Positions 8,510 through 16,598 of a DNA stretch of 38,145 nucleotides are shown here, one piece after another. Numbering within the stretch: the first letter of the stretch is position 1; each line of letters opens with the position of its first letter. A program made the position numbers and the translations under genes. The DNA is from Verrucomicrobiales bacterium. Lineage in GTDB: Bacteria > Verrucomicrobiota > Verrucomicrobiia > Limisphaerales > F1-12-MAGs170. The DNA lies in the NCBI GenBank assembly GCA_005777315.1, contig SXMN01000274.1, forward strand, positions 1 through 38,145. The letters are read 5' to 3'. The notes below the pieces were generated by a model. That model searched no databases. It had not been told where the DNA came from and saw only the letters and a list, made by a program, of their open reading frames with translations.

Positions 8510-9832
8510 GTGAGTCCGGCGACGATCGACATCGCCGCCCTTCGCCGCAAGGTCGCCTGGCGCGTGCTGCCGCTGGTGTTCGTCATCTACATCGTCGCCT
8601 ACCTGGATCGTGCCAACGTCGGCTTTGCAAAACTGCGCATGGCCAGCGACCTCAAGTTCTCCGAGGCGGTGTTTGGGTTGGGTATCGGAATTTTTTTCAT
8701 CGGTTACCTAATCCTGGAGATCCCCGGGGCGCTGCTGGTCGAGCGTTGGAGCGCCCGCAAGTGGTTTGCCCGCATACTCGTTTCCTGGGGTTTGGTCTCG
8801 TCGCTCACCGCCTTTGTCGCGACGCCGATGCAGTTTTACGTAGCGCGTTTTCTCCTGGGCGTCGCCGAGGCGGGTTTCTTTCCAGGCATCATAGTATATT
8901 TTACACACTGGTTCGTCAGTGCTGACCGGGTGCGCGCGCTTTCAGGACTTGTGATGGCTGTCCCGTTCAGCCTGGCGTTGGGTGCGCCAGTGTCAGCATT
9001 GTTGCTGGATGTGAACTGGCTCGGATTGGCTGGCTGGAAATGGATGTTCATCCTGGAAGGTTTGCCAGCGGTCGTTCTCGGTGTCGTGACGTTGATCTGG
9101 ATGACGGATCGGCCTCGTCATGCGAAATGGCTCACACCCGAGGAACGGGATCACCTGGAAGGAATGCTGGCGGCCGAGGCGCGGGCGAAAGAGGTGGGGG
9201 GCGCCGTCACGGTCTGGCAGGCGCTGCGATTGCGCAATGTCTGGCTGCTCGGACTGGGAATTTTTGCCACCAATACAGGCGGCTATGCGCTCGGCTTCTG
9301 GCTGCCGACGACGGTGAAAAATCTCTCCGGCGGTTCCGACCAAGCTTCACTGCTCTACAGCGGCCTCTTTTATGCCTGCGGCATGATCGGAGTTTTTCTC
9401 TCCGGCCAGTCTTCGGATCGGAGCGGCGACCGCAAATGGCATTGTGTCGGCGGGCAAGTCATGACGGCGCTCCTGCTCGCGGGCAGCGCGATTCATGGAC
9501 AGTCATTTCCCGTCGTGATGACCTGGCTGTGCGCCACCGGTCTCGTGGCGTATTTCTGGCCGTCGCCTTTCTGGGCGCTGCCTACAATCACGCTCACGGC
9601 CTCGGCAGCGGCGGTCTCCATCGGCTTTATCAACATGCTCGCGAACCTCGCGGGATACCTGGGGAATCATATCAATGGCTGGCTGCACAACCGGCTCGCC
9701 AGCGAAAGCACCTGCCTGCTCTTTCTCGCCGCCTGTTATCTGCTGGGCGGAATCCTGATCAGTTTCGTGAGTGTGAAAGGTAAAAGCGCCGCCATCGTGC
9801 AGACTTCACCATTGCAAGAAACCAAAGCATGA
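8510..9832 (+). CDS. MFS transporter, anion:cation symporter (ACS)-like
   Basis: A GTG start with a strong GGAGG gives 440 residues, standard for the family. The N-terminus has the ACS pattern 'RVLPLVFVIYIVAYLDRANVGFAKLRM' followed by about 12 hydrophobic spans, including the region with WFVSADRVRALSG and the cytoplasmic loop DRPRHAKWLTPEERD. ACS members import organic anions such as tartrate, hexuronates, galactonate or aromatic acids; the substrate here cannot be read from the sequence. It is the first gene of the operon and overlaps the dehydrogenase start by ATGA, so it probably brings in the pathway substrate. The gene is divergent from the GntR regulator. Confidence 0.88.
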   Translation: MSPATIDIAALRRKVAWRVLPLVFVIYIVAYLDRANVGFAKLRMASDLKFSEAVFGLGIGIFFIGYLILEIPGALLVERWSARKWFARILVSWGLVSSLTAFVATPMQFYVARFLLGVAEAGFFPGIIVYFTHWFVSADRVRALSGLVMAVPFSLALGAPVSALLLDVNWLGLAGWKWMFILEGLPAVVLGVVTLIWMTDRPRHAKWLTPEERDHLEGMLAAEARAKEVGGAVTVWQALRLRNVWLLGLGIFATNTGGYALGFWLPTTVKNLSGGSDQASLLYSGLFYACGMIGVFLSGQSSDRSGDRKWHCVGGQVMTALLLAGSAIHGQSFPVVMTWLCATGLVAYFWPSPFWALPTITLTASAAAVSIGFINMLANLAGYLGNHINGWLHNRLASESTCLLFLAACYLLGGILISFVSVKGKSAAIVQTSPLQETKA

Positions 9833-10806
9833 GTTCACCCGCTCCAATTGTTGTCGTCACCGACTGGACATTCCCTGACCTCGGCGTCGAGGAAGGAATC
9901 CTGAAAGCGCACGGCGTCGAGCTGATGGCGGGCCAGTGTAAGACGGAAGCCGAACTCATCGACCACTGCGCCCATGCTGATGCGGTCATCACGCAGTTTG
10001 CCCAGGTGAATGCGAATGTTGTGTCGGCCATGCGGAAGGCGCAGGCCATCATCCGGTACGGCATCGGCGTGGACAACGTGGACCTCGACAAGGCGCGCGA
10101 ACGGGGCATTCCGGTGTGCAACGTCCCCGATTATTGCATCGATGAGGTTGCGGATCAGACGCTGGCTTTCATCCTCGCGACGACTCGACAGGTCGTGACG
10201 CACGCGAATCACCTTCGAGCGGGCAAATGGGGGCTGGCGGCACCGCTCTCAGACATGAAAGCATTGCGTGACCTGACTGTTGGTGTCGTCGGTTTCGGGC
10301 GCATCGGACGCGAAGTCGTGAAACGTCTCCTTCCGTTCAAGTGCGCTGTGCGGGTGTTTGATCCGGTCGTGCCGGCGACGGAGATCGAAAAACTTGGCGC
10401 GCTGCCAACCGGCTTTGATGAACTGCTGAAGAACGCGGATGTGCTCACGCTGCATTGTCCATCCACTCCTCAGACACGAAGACTTATGAATCGCGAGACG
10501 TTCGCGAAGCTCAAGCCCGGTGCGATCTTCATCAACGTAGGTCGAGGCGACCTTGCCGATCCGGAGGCGTTGACTGCCGCGTTGCAGAGCGGACACCTGG
10601 GTGCGGCAGCGCTGGACGTGTTCGATCCGGAGCCGATTCCTGTCGGTCATCCGATTCGCCAGTTGCCAAATGTAATTCTCGCCCCGCACATCGCCTCGTG
10701 CAGCACGCCTGCGGTGAGGAAGCTCCGCGAGTCCGTTGCCCTGCTCGCCATTGCCGCCGTCCGTGGTCAGCCCTTGCCGACCATCGTCAATGGTGTTCGG
10801 CGATGA
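9829..10806 (+). CDS. D-isomer-specific 2-hydroxyacid dehydrogenase (CtBP/phosphoglycerate dehydrogenase-like)
   Basis: The protein has 325 residues with two Rossmann-like parts. The NAD-binding motif is GVVGFGRIG (152-160). The catalytic triad of the family is present: Arg in NVGRGD (R239), Glu in DVFDPEP (E268) and His in APHIAS (H287). The enzyme should oxidise a D-2-hydroxyacid or reduce a 2-oxoacid with NAD(H) in the cytoplasm. That fits an operon with a 2-oxoacid-type E1 downstream, because the product could feed the E1. The start overlaps the transporter stop (ATGA). The substrate is not predictable; the closest named groups are C-terminal-binding-protein-like dehydrogenases. Confidence 0.88.
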   Translation: MSSPAPIVVVTDWTFPDLGVEEGILKAHGVELMAGQCKTEAELIDHCAHADAVITQFAQVNANVVSAMRKAQAIIRYGIGVDNVDLDKARERGIPVCNVPDYCIDEVADQTLAFILATTRQVVTHANHLRAGKWGLAAPLSDMKALRDLTVGVVGFGRIGREVVKRLLPFKCAVRVFDPVVPATEIEKLGALPTGFDELLKNADVLTLHCPSTPQTRRLMNRETFAKLKPGAIFINVGRGDLADPEALTAALQSGHLGAAALDVFDPEPIPVGHPIRQLPNVILAPHIASCSTPAVRKLRESVALLAIAAVRGQPLPTIVNGVRR

Positions 10807-10838
10807 TGAGCGCTATTGCACCCAGAAACTCCCAATGA
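10803..10838 (+). other. Mini-ORF 1 bridging dehydrogenase and SDR genes
   Basis: ATGATGAGC...CAATGA encodes MMSAIAPRNSQ. The start overlaps the dehydrogenase stop by ATGA and the stop overlaps the SDR start by ATGA. Two other junctions in this operon have ORFs of exactly the same length (36 nt). It may be a reinitiation relay or chance. Confidence 0.3.
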
Positions 10839-11650
10839 CTACAAAGATGTTCGATCTGAGCGGAAAGGTTGCCCTGGTCACGGGTGCTGCGCAGGGTATG
10901 GGCCGTGCGATGGCGCTGGCGCTGGCCGAGGCGGGTGCGCACCTGATGCTCGTAGATCGCAATGAAGCGAGAGCGCACGAAACCGCCATCGCCGTAAAAG
11001 AGATGGGCAGGAGTGCGTTCGTGGCACAGTGCGATGTCTCCGACCCCGCGCAGATTCGTGAACTCTTTGTCCGTCACGACCGGGCCTTCGGACGAATCGA
11101 CTTCCTCGGAAACGTGGCGGGCGACGGAATTCTCGGAGCGCCCGAAACGATCTCACTTGAAGATGTGGAGCGTTGCTGGCGCAACCTGGTGCTCGGGCGC
11201 TTCTGCGCGTGTCAGGAAGCGGGGCGGCGAATGTTGGCCGCCGGTGGCGGGAGCATTGTGAACATTGGCTCGCTTGCCAGCATCTCCTCGCTGGGGCGAG
11301 GTCACATCGCCTACAGCATGGCGATGGGTGCGGTGGCGCAGATGACCCGCGAACTCAGCACCGAATGGGCAGGGCGCGGAGTGCGTGTGAACGCCATCCT
11401 CCCGGCACAAGTGGTGAACCCTGGACTCGAACACCGCATGGCGGAGAATCCCGCGCTGCGCGAGAAATTCCTGAGCGGCATTCCAGCCGGACGCCTTGGA
11501 CACCCGGATGACATCCGTGGGCTTGCCGTGTTCCTTGCCTCGGATGCATCGAGTTGGATCACCGGAACGCTCATCCCGATGGATGGTGGAAATCTATCAA
11601 TGAACGCGGGAGGCTCGCTGCGATATCCAGGCAAGAATTTGCAACCATGA
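10835..11650 (+). CDS. Short-chain dehydrogenase/reductase with catalytic Lys replaced by Met
   Basis: The start at 10835 gives 271 residues. The cofactor motif TGAAQGMG (16-23), D67, NVAG (93-96), N117 and the Ser of NIGS (S146) are all present. In place of the YxxxK active site, the sequence reads Y160-SMA-M164, with ATG at 11324-11326. The following 'AVAQMTRELSTEWAGRGVRVNAILP' aligns well with classical SDRs, so the Met sits exactly at the Lys position. One base change (AAG to ATG) would explain it. The enzyme may be inactive, mechanistically unusual, or this is a sequence error. It ends SDASSWITGTLIPMDGG, as normal members do. It overlaps the next gene by ATGA. Confidence 0.88.
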   Translation: MTTKMFDLSGKVALVTGAAQGMGRAMALALAEAGAHLMLVDRNEARAHETAIAVKEMGRSAFVAQCDVSDPAQIRELFVRHDRAFGRIDFLGNVAGDGILGAPETISLEDVERCWRNLVLGRFCACQEAGRRMLAAGGGSIVNIGSLASISSLGRGHIAYSMAMGAVAQMTRELSTEWAGRGVRVNAILPAQVVNPGLEHRMAENPALREKFLSGIPAGRLGHPDDIRGLAVFLASDASSWITGTLIPMDGGNLSMNAGGSLRYPGKNLQP

Positions 11651-12075
11651 GACTCTGGACAGTTCACCCACATTACCTGGATGCGAAAGGCTTGGTCGCT
11701 GCGTGGCGGGAGGCATTGCTGGCACAGAAGGTTCTCGCCGGCGGCACTCGCGGGTACACACGGCACCCACAGCTCGCACGTTTTCAGGCCCAACCACGGC
11801 CTCTCGCCGTGATGGCTGCCTATCTGAAGGGGCTGGTCACGGAGGCGCGCTCGCGTGGCTACCGCTTCGACGCGACCAAGATCTCACGCGCGAAGTTCAC
11901 GGGCACCGTAGAAGAGACGTCCGGCCAGTTGCTCTATGAGTGGCAGCATTTGCAGCGCAAACTGCACGTACGTGCGCCGCAGTTGTTCCAGCAACACTTC
12001 GGCGTCTCTATGCCCGATCCGCATCCGTTGTTTCGCATCGTGCCGGGCCCTGTTCGTGATTGGGAGAGACAATGA
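11647..12075 (+). CDS. Pyrimidine dimer glycosylase/endonuclease V-like protein
   Basis: The start at 11647 gives 142 residues and overlaps the SDR stop by ATGA; upstream starts lie inside the SDR gene. The pattern MRLW-x-VHP-x-YLDAKGLVAAWREALLAQKVL with GYTRHPQLARF matches the bacterial PF03013 (Pyr_excise) family, which I recognise from memory. Aligned to T4 endonuclease V, the 'YRE' catalytic Glu23 corresponds to WRE, Glu22. The phage enzyme uses the amine of Thr2, but here residue 2 is Arg. The family is annotated as DNA repair, yet this copy is locked inside a metabolic operon, so a different role is possible. There is no paralogue in the window. Confidence 0.68.
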   Translation: MRLWTVHPHYLDAKGLVAAWREALLAQKVLAGGTRGYTRHPQLARFQAQPRPLAVMAAYLKGLVTEARSRGYRFDATKISRAKFTGTVEETSGQLLYEWQHLQRKLHVRAPQLFQQHFGVSMPDPHPLFRIVPGPVRDWERQ

Positions 12076-12107
12076 CGACGACGCTGGTCACTCCGAAAAC
12101 TCCATGA
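12072..12107 (+). other. Mini-ORF 2 bridging endonuclease-like and E1 genes
   Basis: It encodes MTTTLVTPKTP. ATGA overlaps occur at both ends, with the upstream stop and the E1 start. The length is 36 nt, identical to mini-ORFs 1 and 3; the 3' ends of all three share a GAAA-AC-like stretch before ATGA. Confidence 0.3.
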
Positions 12108-14128
12108 AGACTGCAACTCCCATCCAGCCATCCCGGGTCGAGTGGTATAGTTCGATGCAACTCATCCGCCAGACGGAGGAGCAGCTCGCGCGCTGTCATC
12201 AACGCGGACTCGTTCACGGCGCGTGTCACACGTACGTCGGGCAGGAAGCGATTGCCGTGGGTGTCTGTTCGCACTTGCGGCGAGAGGATGTCGTCTTCAG
12301 CACGCATCGCGGACACGGGCACGCGTTGGCGAAGGGAATGCGGCCGGTCGAGTTGATCGCGGAGTTGTTCGGACGCGCGACGGGTTGCTCACGCGGCCGA
12401 GGCGGTTCGATGCACCTGTTCGCTCCGGAGATTGGGATGATGGGCACCAGCGGCATCGTCGGTCCTTGCATTCTTCAGGCGGCGGGCGCGGGCTACAGCT
12501 TTCGGTTGCTCAAGACCGGCCATGTGGCCGTCGCGTTTTTCGGTGATGGCGCAGTGAACAACGGCGCGTTTCACGAAGGGCTGAACATGGCGAGCATCTG
12601 GCGGCTGCCGGTGCTGTTCGTCTGCGAGAACAATCAGTTCGCCACTGAAGTTCCATTTCAATACGCGGCGGGCAATCCAAGCGTCGCGAGTCGCGGTGCG
12701 GCTTACGGAATTCCCGGCATCGAAGTGGATGGCAACAATGTGTTGGACGTGGCTGCCGCCGCAGGTGAAGCGGTGGCGCGCGCGCGCAGCGGTGCTGGTC
12801 CGACGCTGATCGAGTGCAAAACCTACCGCACCCGCCCGCACTCTGAGGGGATGGGCGACTACACTTATCGCACGCGCGAGGAGGTCACGGCGTGGCGTGA
12901 ACGATGTCCCATCAAGCAACTGCGCGCCGGACTGATCGCGAAAAAACTGGCGACGGAATCGGAGTTGAACGCCATCGACGCGGAGATTCAGGCTGAGGTC
13001 GTGGCAAGCAGTCAGGCAGCGGAGAAAGCATCGTGGCCGGAACCGGCAGACGCGGTGACGCATGTTTATTCCAATCCCGTAGCAGCCGACCTGAGTCGGC
13101 TCAAATCTGAGAAGAACCAGAGCCGACTCACGTCGGCTGCTACATCAACGGAACGCGAGATCTCGTTCGTCACGGCCACGCTGGAGGCGTTGGACTACGA
13201 GATGGCGCGCAACCCTGGCATCTTTGTTCTCGGCGAAGGCATCGGCGTGCGTGGCGGGAACTTCGGGACGACCGCCGGGTTGTTCGCGAAGTACGGAGCG
13301 GAACGTTTGCGCGACACGCCCATCTGCGAGCGTGGGTTTGTTGGCCTTGGTTGTGGCGCGGCGATGACAGGGACACGTCCGATCATCGATTTCATGTTCA
13401 TCGATTTCATCAACGACGCTTTCGGCGAGCTCATCAACCAGATCGCCAAGATGCAGTACATGAGCAGCGGCCGATTGCGCATGCCCATTCTGTTGCGCGG
13501 TTGCATCGGCATCGGGCACAGCGCGGCGACCCACCACTCGGGCAGCTACCATTCGATCTACAGCCATATTCCAGGGCTGCGTGTCGTGGTGCCATCGACA
13601 CCTTACGATGCCAAGGGGCTGTTCACCCGGGCGTTGCGTTGCGACGATCCGGTGCTTTTCCTGGAACCGCGAGAACTGATGTCAATGAAGGGGCCGGTGC
13701 CTGCCGAAAGTTATGAAATCGAGTTTGGCAGGGCTCGTGAGGCCAGAGAAGGCGGCGATGTCACGGTGGTCGCTGTTGGGCTGATGGTCAAACATTCACT
13801 CGTGGCTGCCGACCAACTCGCGAAGGATGGCATCTCCGTCGAAGTGATTGACCCGCGCACCATCTCGCCGCTCGACACGGACACCATCCTCGCCTCCGTG
13901 AAGAAGACCGGGCGTTTGCTGATTGTGGATGAGGCGTTTTCTCCTTGTGGACTCGGTGCGGAGATCGCCGCGCGCGTGGCAGACACCGGCTTCGACGATC
14001 TGGATGCTCCCATCCGTCGGCTCAACGGCGCCTTCGCTCCCACGCCCTACAGCCCGCCGCTGGAGAGAGTGGCAATACCGCAGATCGAGGACATTGTTAG
14101 AGCAGTCCGCGAACTCACGGAGGAATAA
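12104..14128 (+). CDS. Fused E1 alpha-beta subunit of a 2-oxoacid/acetoin-type dehydrogenase
   Basis: The protein has 674 residues. Residues 1-320 are E1alpha: HTYVGQEAIAVG, HRGHGHALAKG, and the thiamine diphosphate motif GDGAVNNGAFHEGLN (147-161) ending in ENNQFA. Residues about 350-674 are E1beta: GEGIGVRGGNFGTTAGL, TPICERGFVGLG with the cofactor-activating Glu, the HHSGSYHS region, and IDPRTISPLD near the end. The enzyme decarboxylates a 2-oxoacid, or cleaves an acetoin-like substrate, and passes the acyl group to a lipoyl domain, which is encoded by the next gene. The linker (about 326-347) is encoded by a 65-bp palindromic element. Upstream starts at 11936 are rejected because they lie inside another gene. 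Confidence 0.9.
   Translation: MKTATPIQPSRVEWYSSMQLIRQTEEQLARCHQRGLVHGACHTYVGQEAIAVGVCSHLRREDVVFSTHRGHGHALAKGMRPVELIAELFGRATGCSRGRGGSMHLFAPEIGMMGTSGIVGPCILQAAGAGYSFRLLKTGHVAVAFFGDGAVNNGAFHEGLNMASIWRLPVLFVCENNQFATEVPFQYAAGNPSVASRGAAYGIPGIEVDGNNVLDVAAAAGEAVARARSGAGPTLIECKTYRTRPHSEGMGDYTYRTREEVTAWRERCPIKQLRAGLIAKKLATESELNAIDAEIQAEVVASSQAAEKASWPEPADAVTHVYSNPVAADLSRLKSEKNQSRLTSAATSTEREISFVTATLEALDYEMARNPGIFVLGEGIGVRGGNFGTTAGLFAKYGAERLRDTPICERGFVGLGCGAAMTGTRPIIDFMFIDFINDAFGELINQIAKMQYMSSGRLRMPILLRGCIGIGHSAATHHSGSYHSIYSHIPGLRVVVPSTPYDAKGLFTRALRCDDPVLFLEPRELMSMKGPVPAESYEIEFGRAREAREGGDVTVVAVGLMVKHSLVAADQLAKDGISVEVIDPRTISPLDTDTILASVKKTGRLLIVDEAFSPCGLGAEIAARVADTGFDDLDAPIRRLNGAFAPTPYSPPLERVAIPQIEDIVRAVRELTEE
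13079..13143. repeat. Palindromic element encoding the E1alpha-E1beta linker
   Basis: Arms 13079-13102 and 13120-13143 (24 nt each) are inverted copies with one mismatch around a 17-nt loop. Each arm also contains its own small hairpin: GCCGAC-CTGA-GTCGGC and GCCGAC-TCAC-GTCGGC. The element is open in the fusion frame. The layout resembles REP/MITE-like elements. Confidence 0.8.
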
Positions 14129-14133
14129 GTCCC

Positions 14134-15648
14134 ATGTCAATCGAGATCATCGTCCCACGCTTAGGCTGGTCCATGGAGGAAGGCGGCTTTGTCGCCTGGC
14201 TGAAGCAGGACGGCGAGTTGGTGCGTGCCGGCGAAGCGCTGTTCAGCATCGAAGGTGACAAAGCTGTCCAGGAAATCGAATCCATTGACAGCGGCATTTT
14301 AAGGATCGCAGCGAATTGTCCCAAGCCGGGCGAATCGATCCGTGTCGGCGATGTTCTCGGGCACCTGCTTTCAAGAAGCGAAGCATCAGCGACGCTCGTT
14401 GAATCTGGGACAGTCGGCATCCTTGCCGACAATTCTCCGCACGATGCACTCGCTGGCAGGGATGCCGGCGCTCCCAGGAAAGATTCAGTGGTTTCGACGA
14501 CTCAGGATGTCATGTCTCGGAGTGCGCGAGCGACAGCGCCGCCTGGAATTGTTCGCACCATCAGCCCTCGCGCAGCGCGGGTGGCGGCAGAACTGGGTGT
14601 GGATTGGACAACGGTGAAGGGGACAGGTCGAACAGGACGCATTCGCGAGGAGGACATCCGCGCCGCCGCGAGTGCTGCTCACTCTCCTGCATCGATCGTC
14701 ATTGGATCGACATCCACCATCCTGGTGACGGGAGGCTGCGGTTTCATCGGCACGTGGGTTGTTCGTGAATTGCTGGAACGCGGATTGCGCGTGGTTGTGT
14801 TGGATGCCGGGGAGCGTCCCAAACGGTGGGAGCGGGTCATTGGCCCGGCGAGCGAAGCCGTGCCACTTGTGCGGGGCACTCTCGCGGATCGCGGATTGGT
14901 GAAGCGCACATTCGACGAACACGGCGTGACACACATCATTCACCTGGCCGCATTGCTAACGCCGGCTTGTCAGGCGGATCCTTGGGAGGCTTGCAATGTG
15001 AACGTCATGGGCAGTGTGTCGCTGTTCGAGGAAGCCCGGCTCCAAGCCGGTCGAATTCGTGGATTCTCTTACGCCAGCTCGGTGGCTGTGTTCGGTCCCG
15101 AACCAGATCACGCCATTGCCAGTTCAGTGGCGGAAAACCGCCCGCCAACCTTTTATGGCGCGTTCAAGAAGACGGTCGAGATCATTGCCGAACAGTATTG
15201 GACGCACTTCCAGGTTTCATCGATTGGGATCCGTCCGCAAGTCGCCTACGGCCCGGAACGAGAGGTGGGACTGACCGCCGGTCCGTCGCTGGCTGCGCGG
15301 GCTGCGGCGCGGGGCGAGGCGTTCTGTGTCAGCTATACTGGACGCGTTGGCTATGACTACGTGGAGGACGTGGCGAGGGCTTTTGCGCGCGGGGCGTTGG
15401 AGACGCCGCCTGGTGCGCAGGTTATCGATCTGGCCGGCGAGGAGGTGGATGTGGATCAGATCATTGCCGCCATTGGTGCGGCAGCCCCTGGATCCGCCTC
15501 GAAGCTTTCGGTGAGCGGTCCAAAGATTCCTGCGCACACGCCGCTGAATCCTCACTTGATATCAACTCTTTACCCGGATTGGAAAACCACTTCACTTGTT
15601 GAGGGAATCCGGCGGACGGTCGAGTATTGCCGGGCTCAACAAAGGTAG
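14134..15648 (+). CDS. Lipoyl + E3-binding protein fused to an NAD-dependent epimerase/dehydratase
   Basis: The start has GGAGG at 14119-14123 and lies 5 nt after the E1 stop. The protein has 504 residues. Residues 1-80 form a biotinyl/lipoyl domain with the lipoyl Lys in EGDKA (K43). Residues about 141-178 are a peripheral subunit-binding domain (RTISPRAARVAAELGVDW, GTGRTGRIREEDI). A normal E2 would continue with the acyltransferase (HxxxDG), but this protein has an extended SDR (194-504): ILVTGGCGFIG (196-206), ASSVAVFG, catalytic Y341-GAF-K345, and GYDYVEDVARA. It should accept the acyl group from the fused E1, but the second step is unknown. E2 proteins whose acyltransferase is replaced by an alpha/beta hydrolase (AcoC of acetoin systems) are a precedent. 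No E3 gene lies in the window. Confidence 0.9.
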   Translation: MSIEIIVPRLGWSMEEGGFVAWLKQDGELVRAGEALFSIEGDKAVQEIESIDSGILRIAANCPKPGESIRVGDVLGHLLSRSEASATLVESGTVGILADNSPHDALAGRDAGAPRKDSVVSTTQDVMSRSARATAPPGIVRTISPRAARVAAELGVDWTTVKGTGRTGRIREEDIRAAASAAHSPASIVIGSTSTILVTGGCGFIGTWVVRELLERGLRVVVLDAGERPKRWERVIGPASEAVPLVRGTLADRGLVKRTFDEHGVTHIIHLAALLTPACQADPWEACNVNVMGSVSLFEEARLQAGRIRGFSYASSVAVFGPEPDHAIASSVAENRPPTFYGAFKKTVEIIAEQYWTHFQVSSIGIRPQVAYGPEREVGLTAGPSLAARAAARGEAFCVSYTGRVGYDYVEDVARAFARGALETPPGAQVIDLAGEEVDVDQIIAAIGAAAPGSASKLSVSGPKIPAHTPLNPHLISTLYPDWKTTSLVEGIRRTVEYCRAQQR

Positions 15649-15651
15649 AGA

Positions 15652-15687
15652 ATGACAACCACAGCCGAATTGACGAAACCAGCATGA
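15652..15687 (+). other. Mini-ORF 3 bridging lipoyl-epimerase and lactonase genes
   Basis: It encodes MTTTAELTKPA, starts 3 nt after the upstream TAG and stops on the lactonase start by ATGA. It is again 36 nt, and the MTTT opening and Thr/Lys/Pro-rich tail resemble mini-ORF 2 (MTTTLVTPKTP). Confidence 0.3.
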
Positions 15688-16583
15688 ACACGCTCGCTCA
15701 TCTCGCAGCCATCTTGGTCACTCTCTATTCTGGCATCAGTTCCTTTGCAGCCGAGACGATCTTAGTGGCGACAACCCTTGCGGAGGATGGATTCACCAGC
15801 GGGATTGAAGGCCCCGCTTGCGACCGTGACGGGAACATTTATTGCGTGAGCTATCGTCACGTCCGGAACATCGCGCGTGTCACGCCGGAAGGCCGCGCGG
15901 AAGTGTTCGTGGAACTGCCGGAGAAAAGCGCCGGCAATGGCATCCGCTTTGACAGGTCAGGCGCGATGTTCGTCGCCGATTACACCGGCCACAACGTGTT
16001 GCGAGTGGATATGAAAACACGGGCCGTCACCGTATTTGCCCACAATGACGCCATGAACCAGCCCAACGATCTGGCCATCGCGCCTGATGGGACGCTCTAC
16101 GCCAGCGATCCGAACTGGAAGAATGGCACCGGCCAGATCTGGCGCATCACCCGCGACGGCAAGATGCATCGCGAGGCGGCGGACATGGGAACAACCAATG
16201 GCATTGAGGTCAGCCCGGACGGGCAAATGCTTTATGTGAACGAAAGTGTGCAGCGTAATGTGTGGATGTTCGACATCGCCCAGGACGGCTCGTTGAAGAA
16301 CAAGCGGCTGCTCAAGAAGTTTGATGACTTCGGATTTGACGGAATGCGCTGTGACGTGGAGGGCAATCTATACATCACACGCCATGGCAAGGGCAGGGTG
16401 GTGAAATTGTCGCCAAAGGGAGAAGTGTTGCGCGAGATCGACGTGCTTGGGCCGAATCCGACGAACATTTGCTTTGGCGGCAAGGACGGTCGTACGGCCT
16501 ACGTGACCGAGGCCAAGGTTATGCGGCTCGTTCAATTTCGCGTCGATCGGCCAGGACTGGAATGGTCGCGCTGGAAGGACTGA
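15684..16583 (+). CDS. Secreted SMP-30/gluconolactonase-like protein
   Basis: The start at 15684 gives 299 residues and a clear signal peptide (1-23, cleavage after SFAA). The beta-propeller has the metal-site residues expected of SMP-30 proteins: Glu in GIEGPACD (E42), Asn in QPNDLAIAPDG and Asp in DGMRCDVEGNLYIT. Members hydrolyse sugar lactones or related esters with a divalent cation. Being periplasmic or outside the membrane, it could open a lactone before uptake by the operon's MFS transporter. It is the last plus-strand gene of the operon. It converges on the amidohydrolase gene with only 15 nt between, which hold a 10-bp palindrome (ACCCGCGGGT, 16586-16595) but no T-tract. Confidence 0.85.
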   Translation: MNTLAHLAAILVTLYSGISSFAAETILVATTLAEDGFTSGIEGPACDRDGNIYCVSYRHVRNIARVTPEGRAEVFVELPEKSAGNGIRFDRSGAMFVADYTGHNVLRVDMKTRAVTVFAHNDAMNQPNDLAIAPDGTLYASDPNWKNGTGQIWRITRDGKMHREAADMGTTNGIEVSPDGQMLYVNESVQRNVWMFDIAQDGSLKNKRLLKKFDDFGFDGMRCDVEGNLYITRHGKGRVVKLSPKGEVLREIDVLGPNPTNICFGGKDGRTAYVTEAKVMRLVQFRVDRPGLEWSRWKD

Positions 16584-16598
16584 TAACCCGCGGGTCGC

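Noticed and set aside
14413..14430. Hairpin GTCGGC...GCCGAC in the lipoyl-protein linker as a fourth palindromic element
   Set aside because: The stem is only 6 bp with no second arm pair; it could be chance in GC-rich coding DNA.
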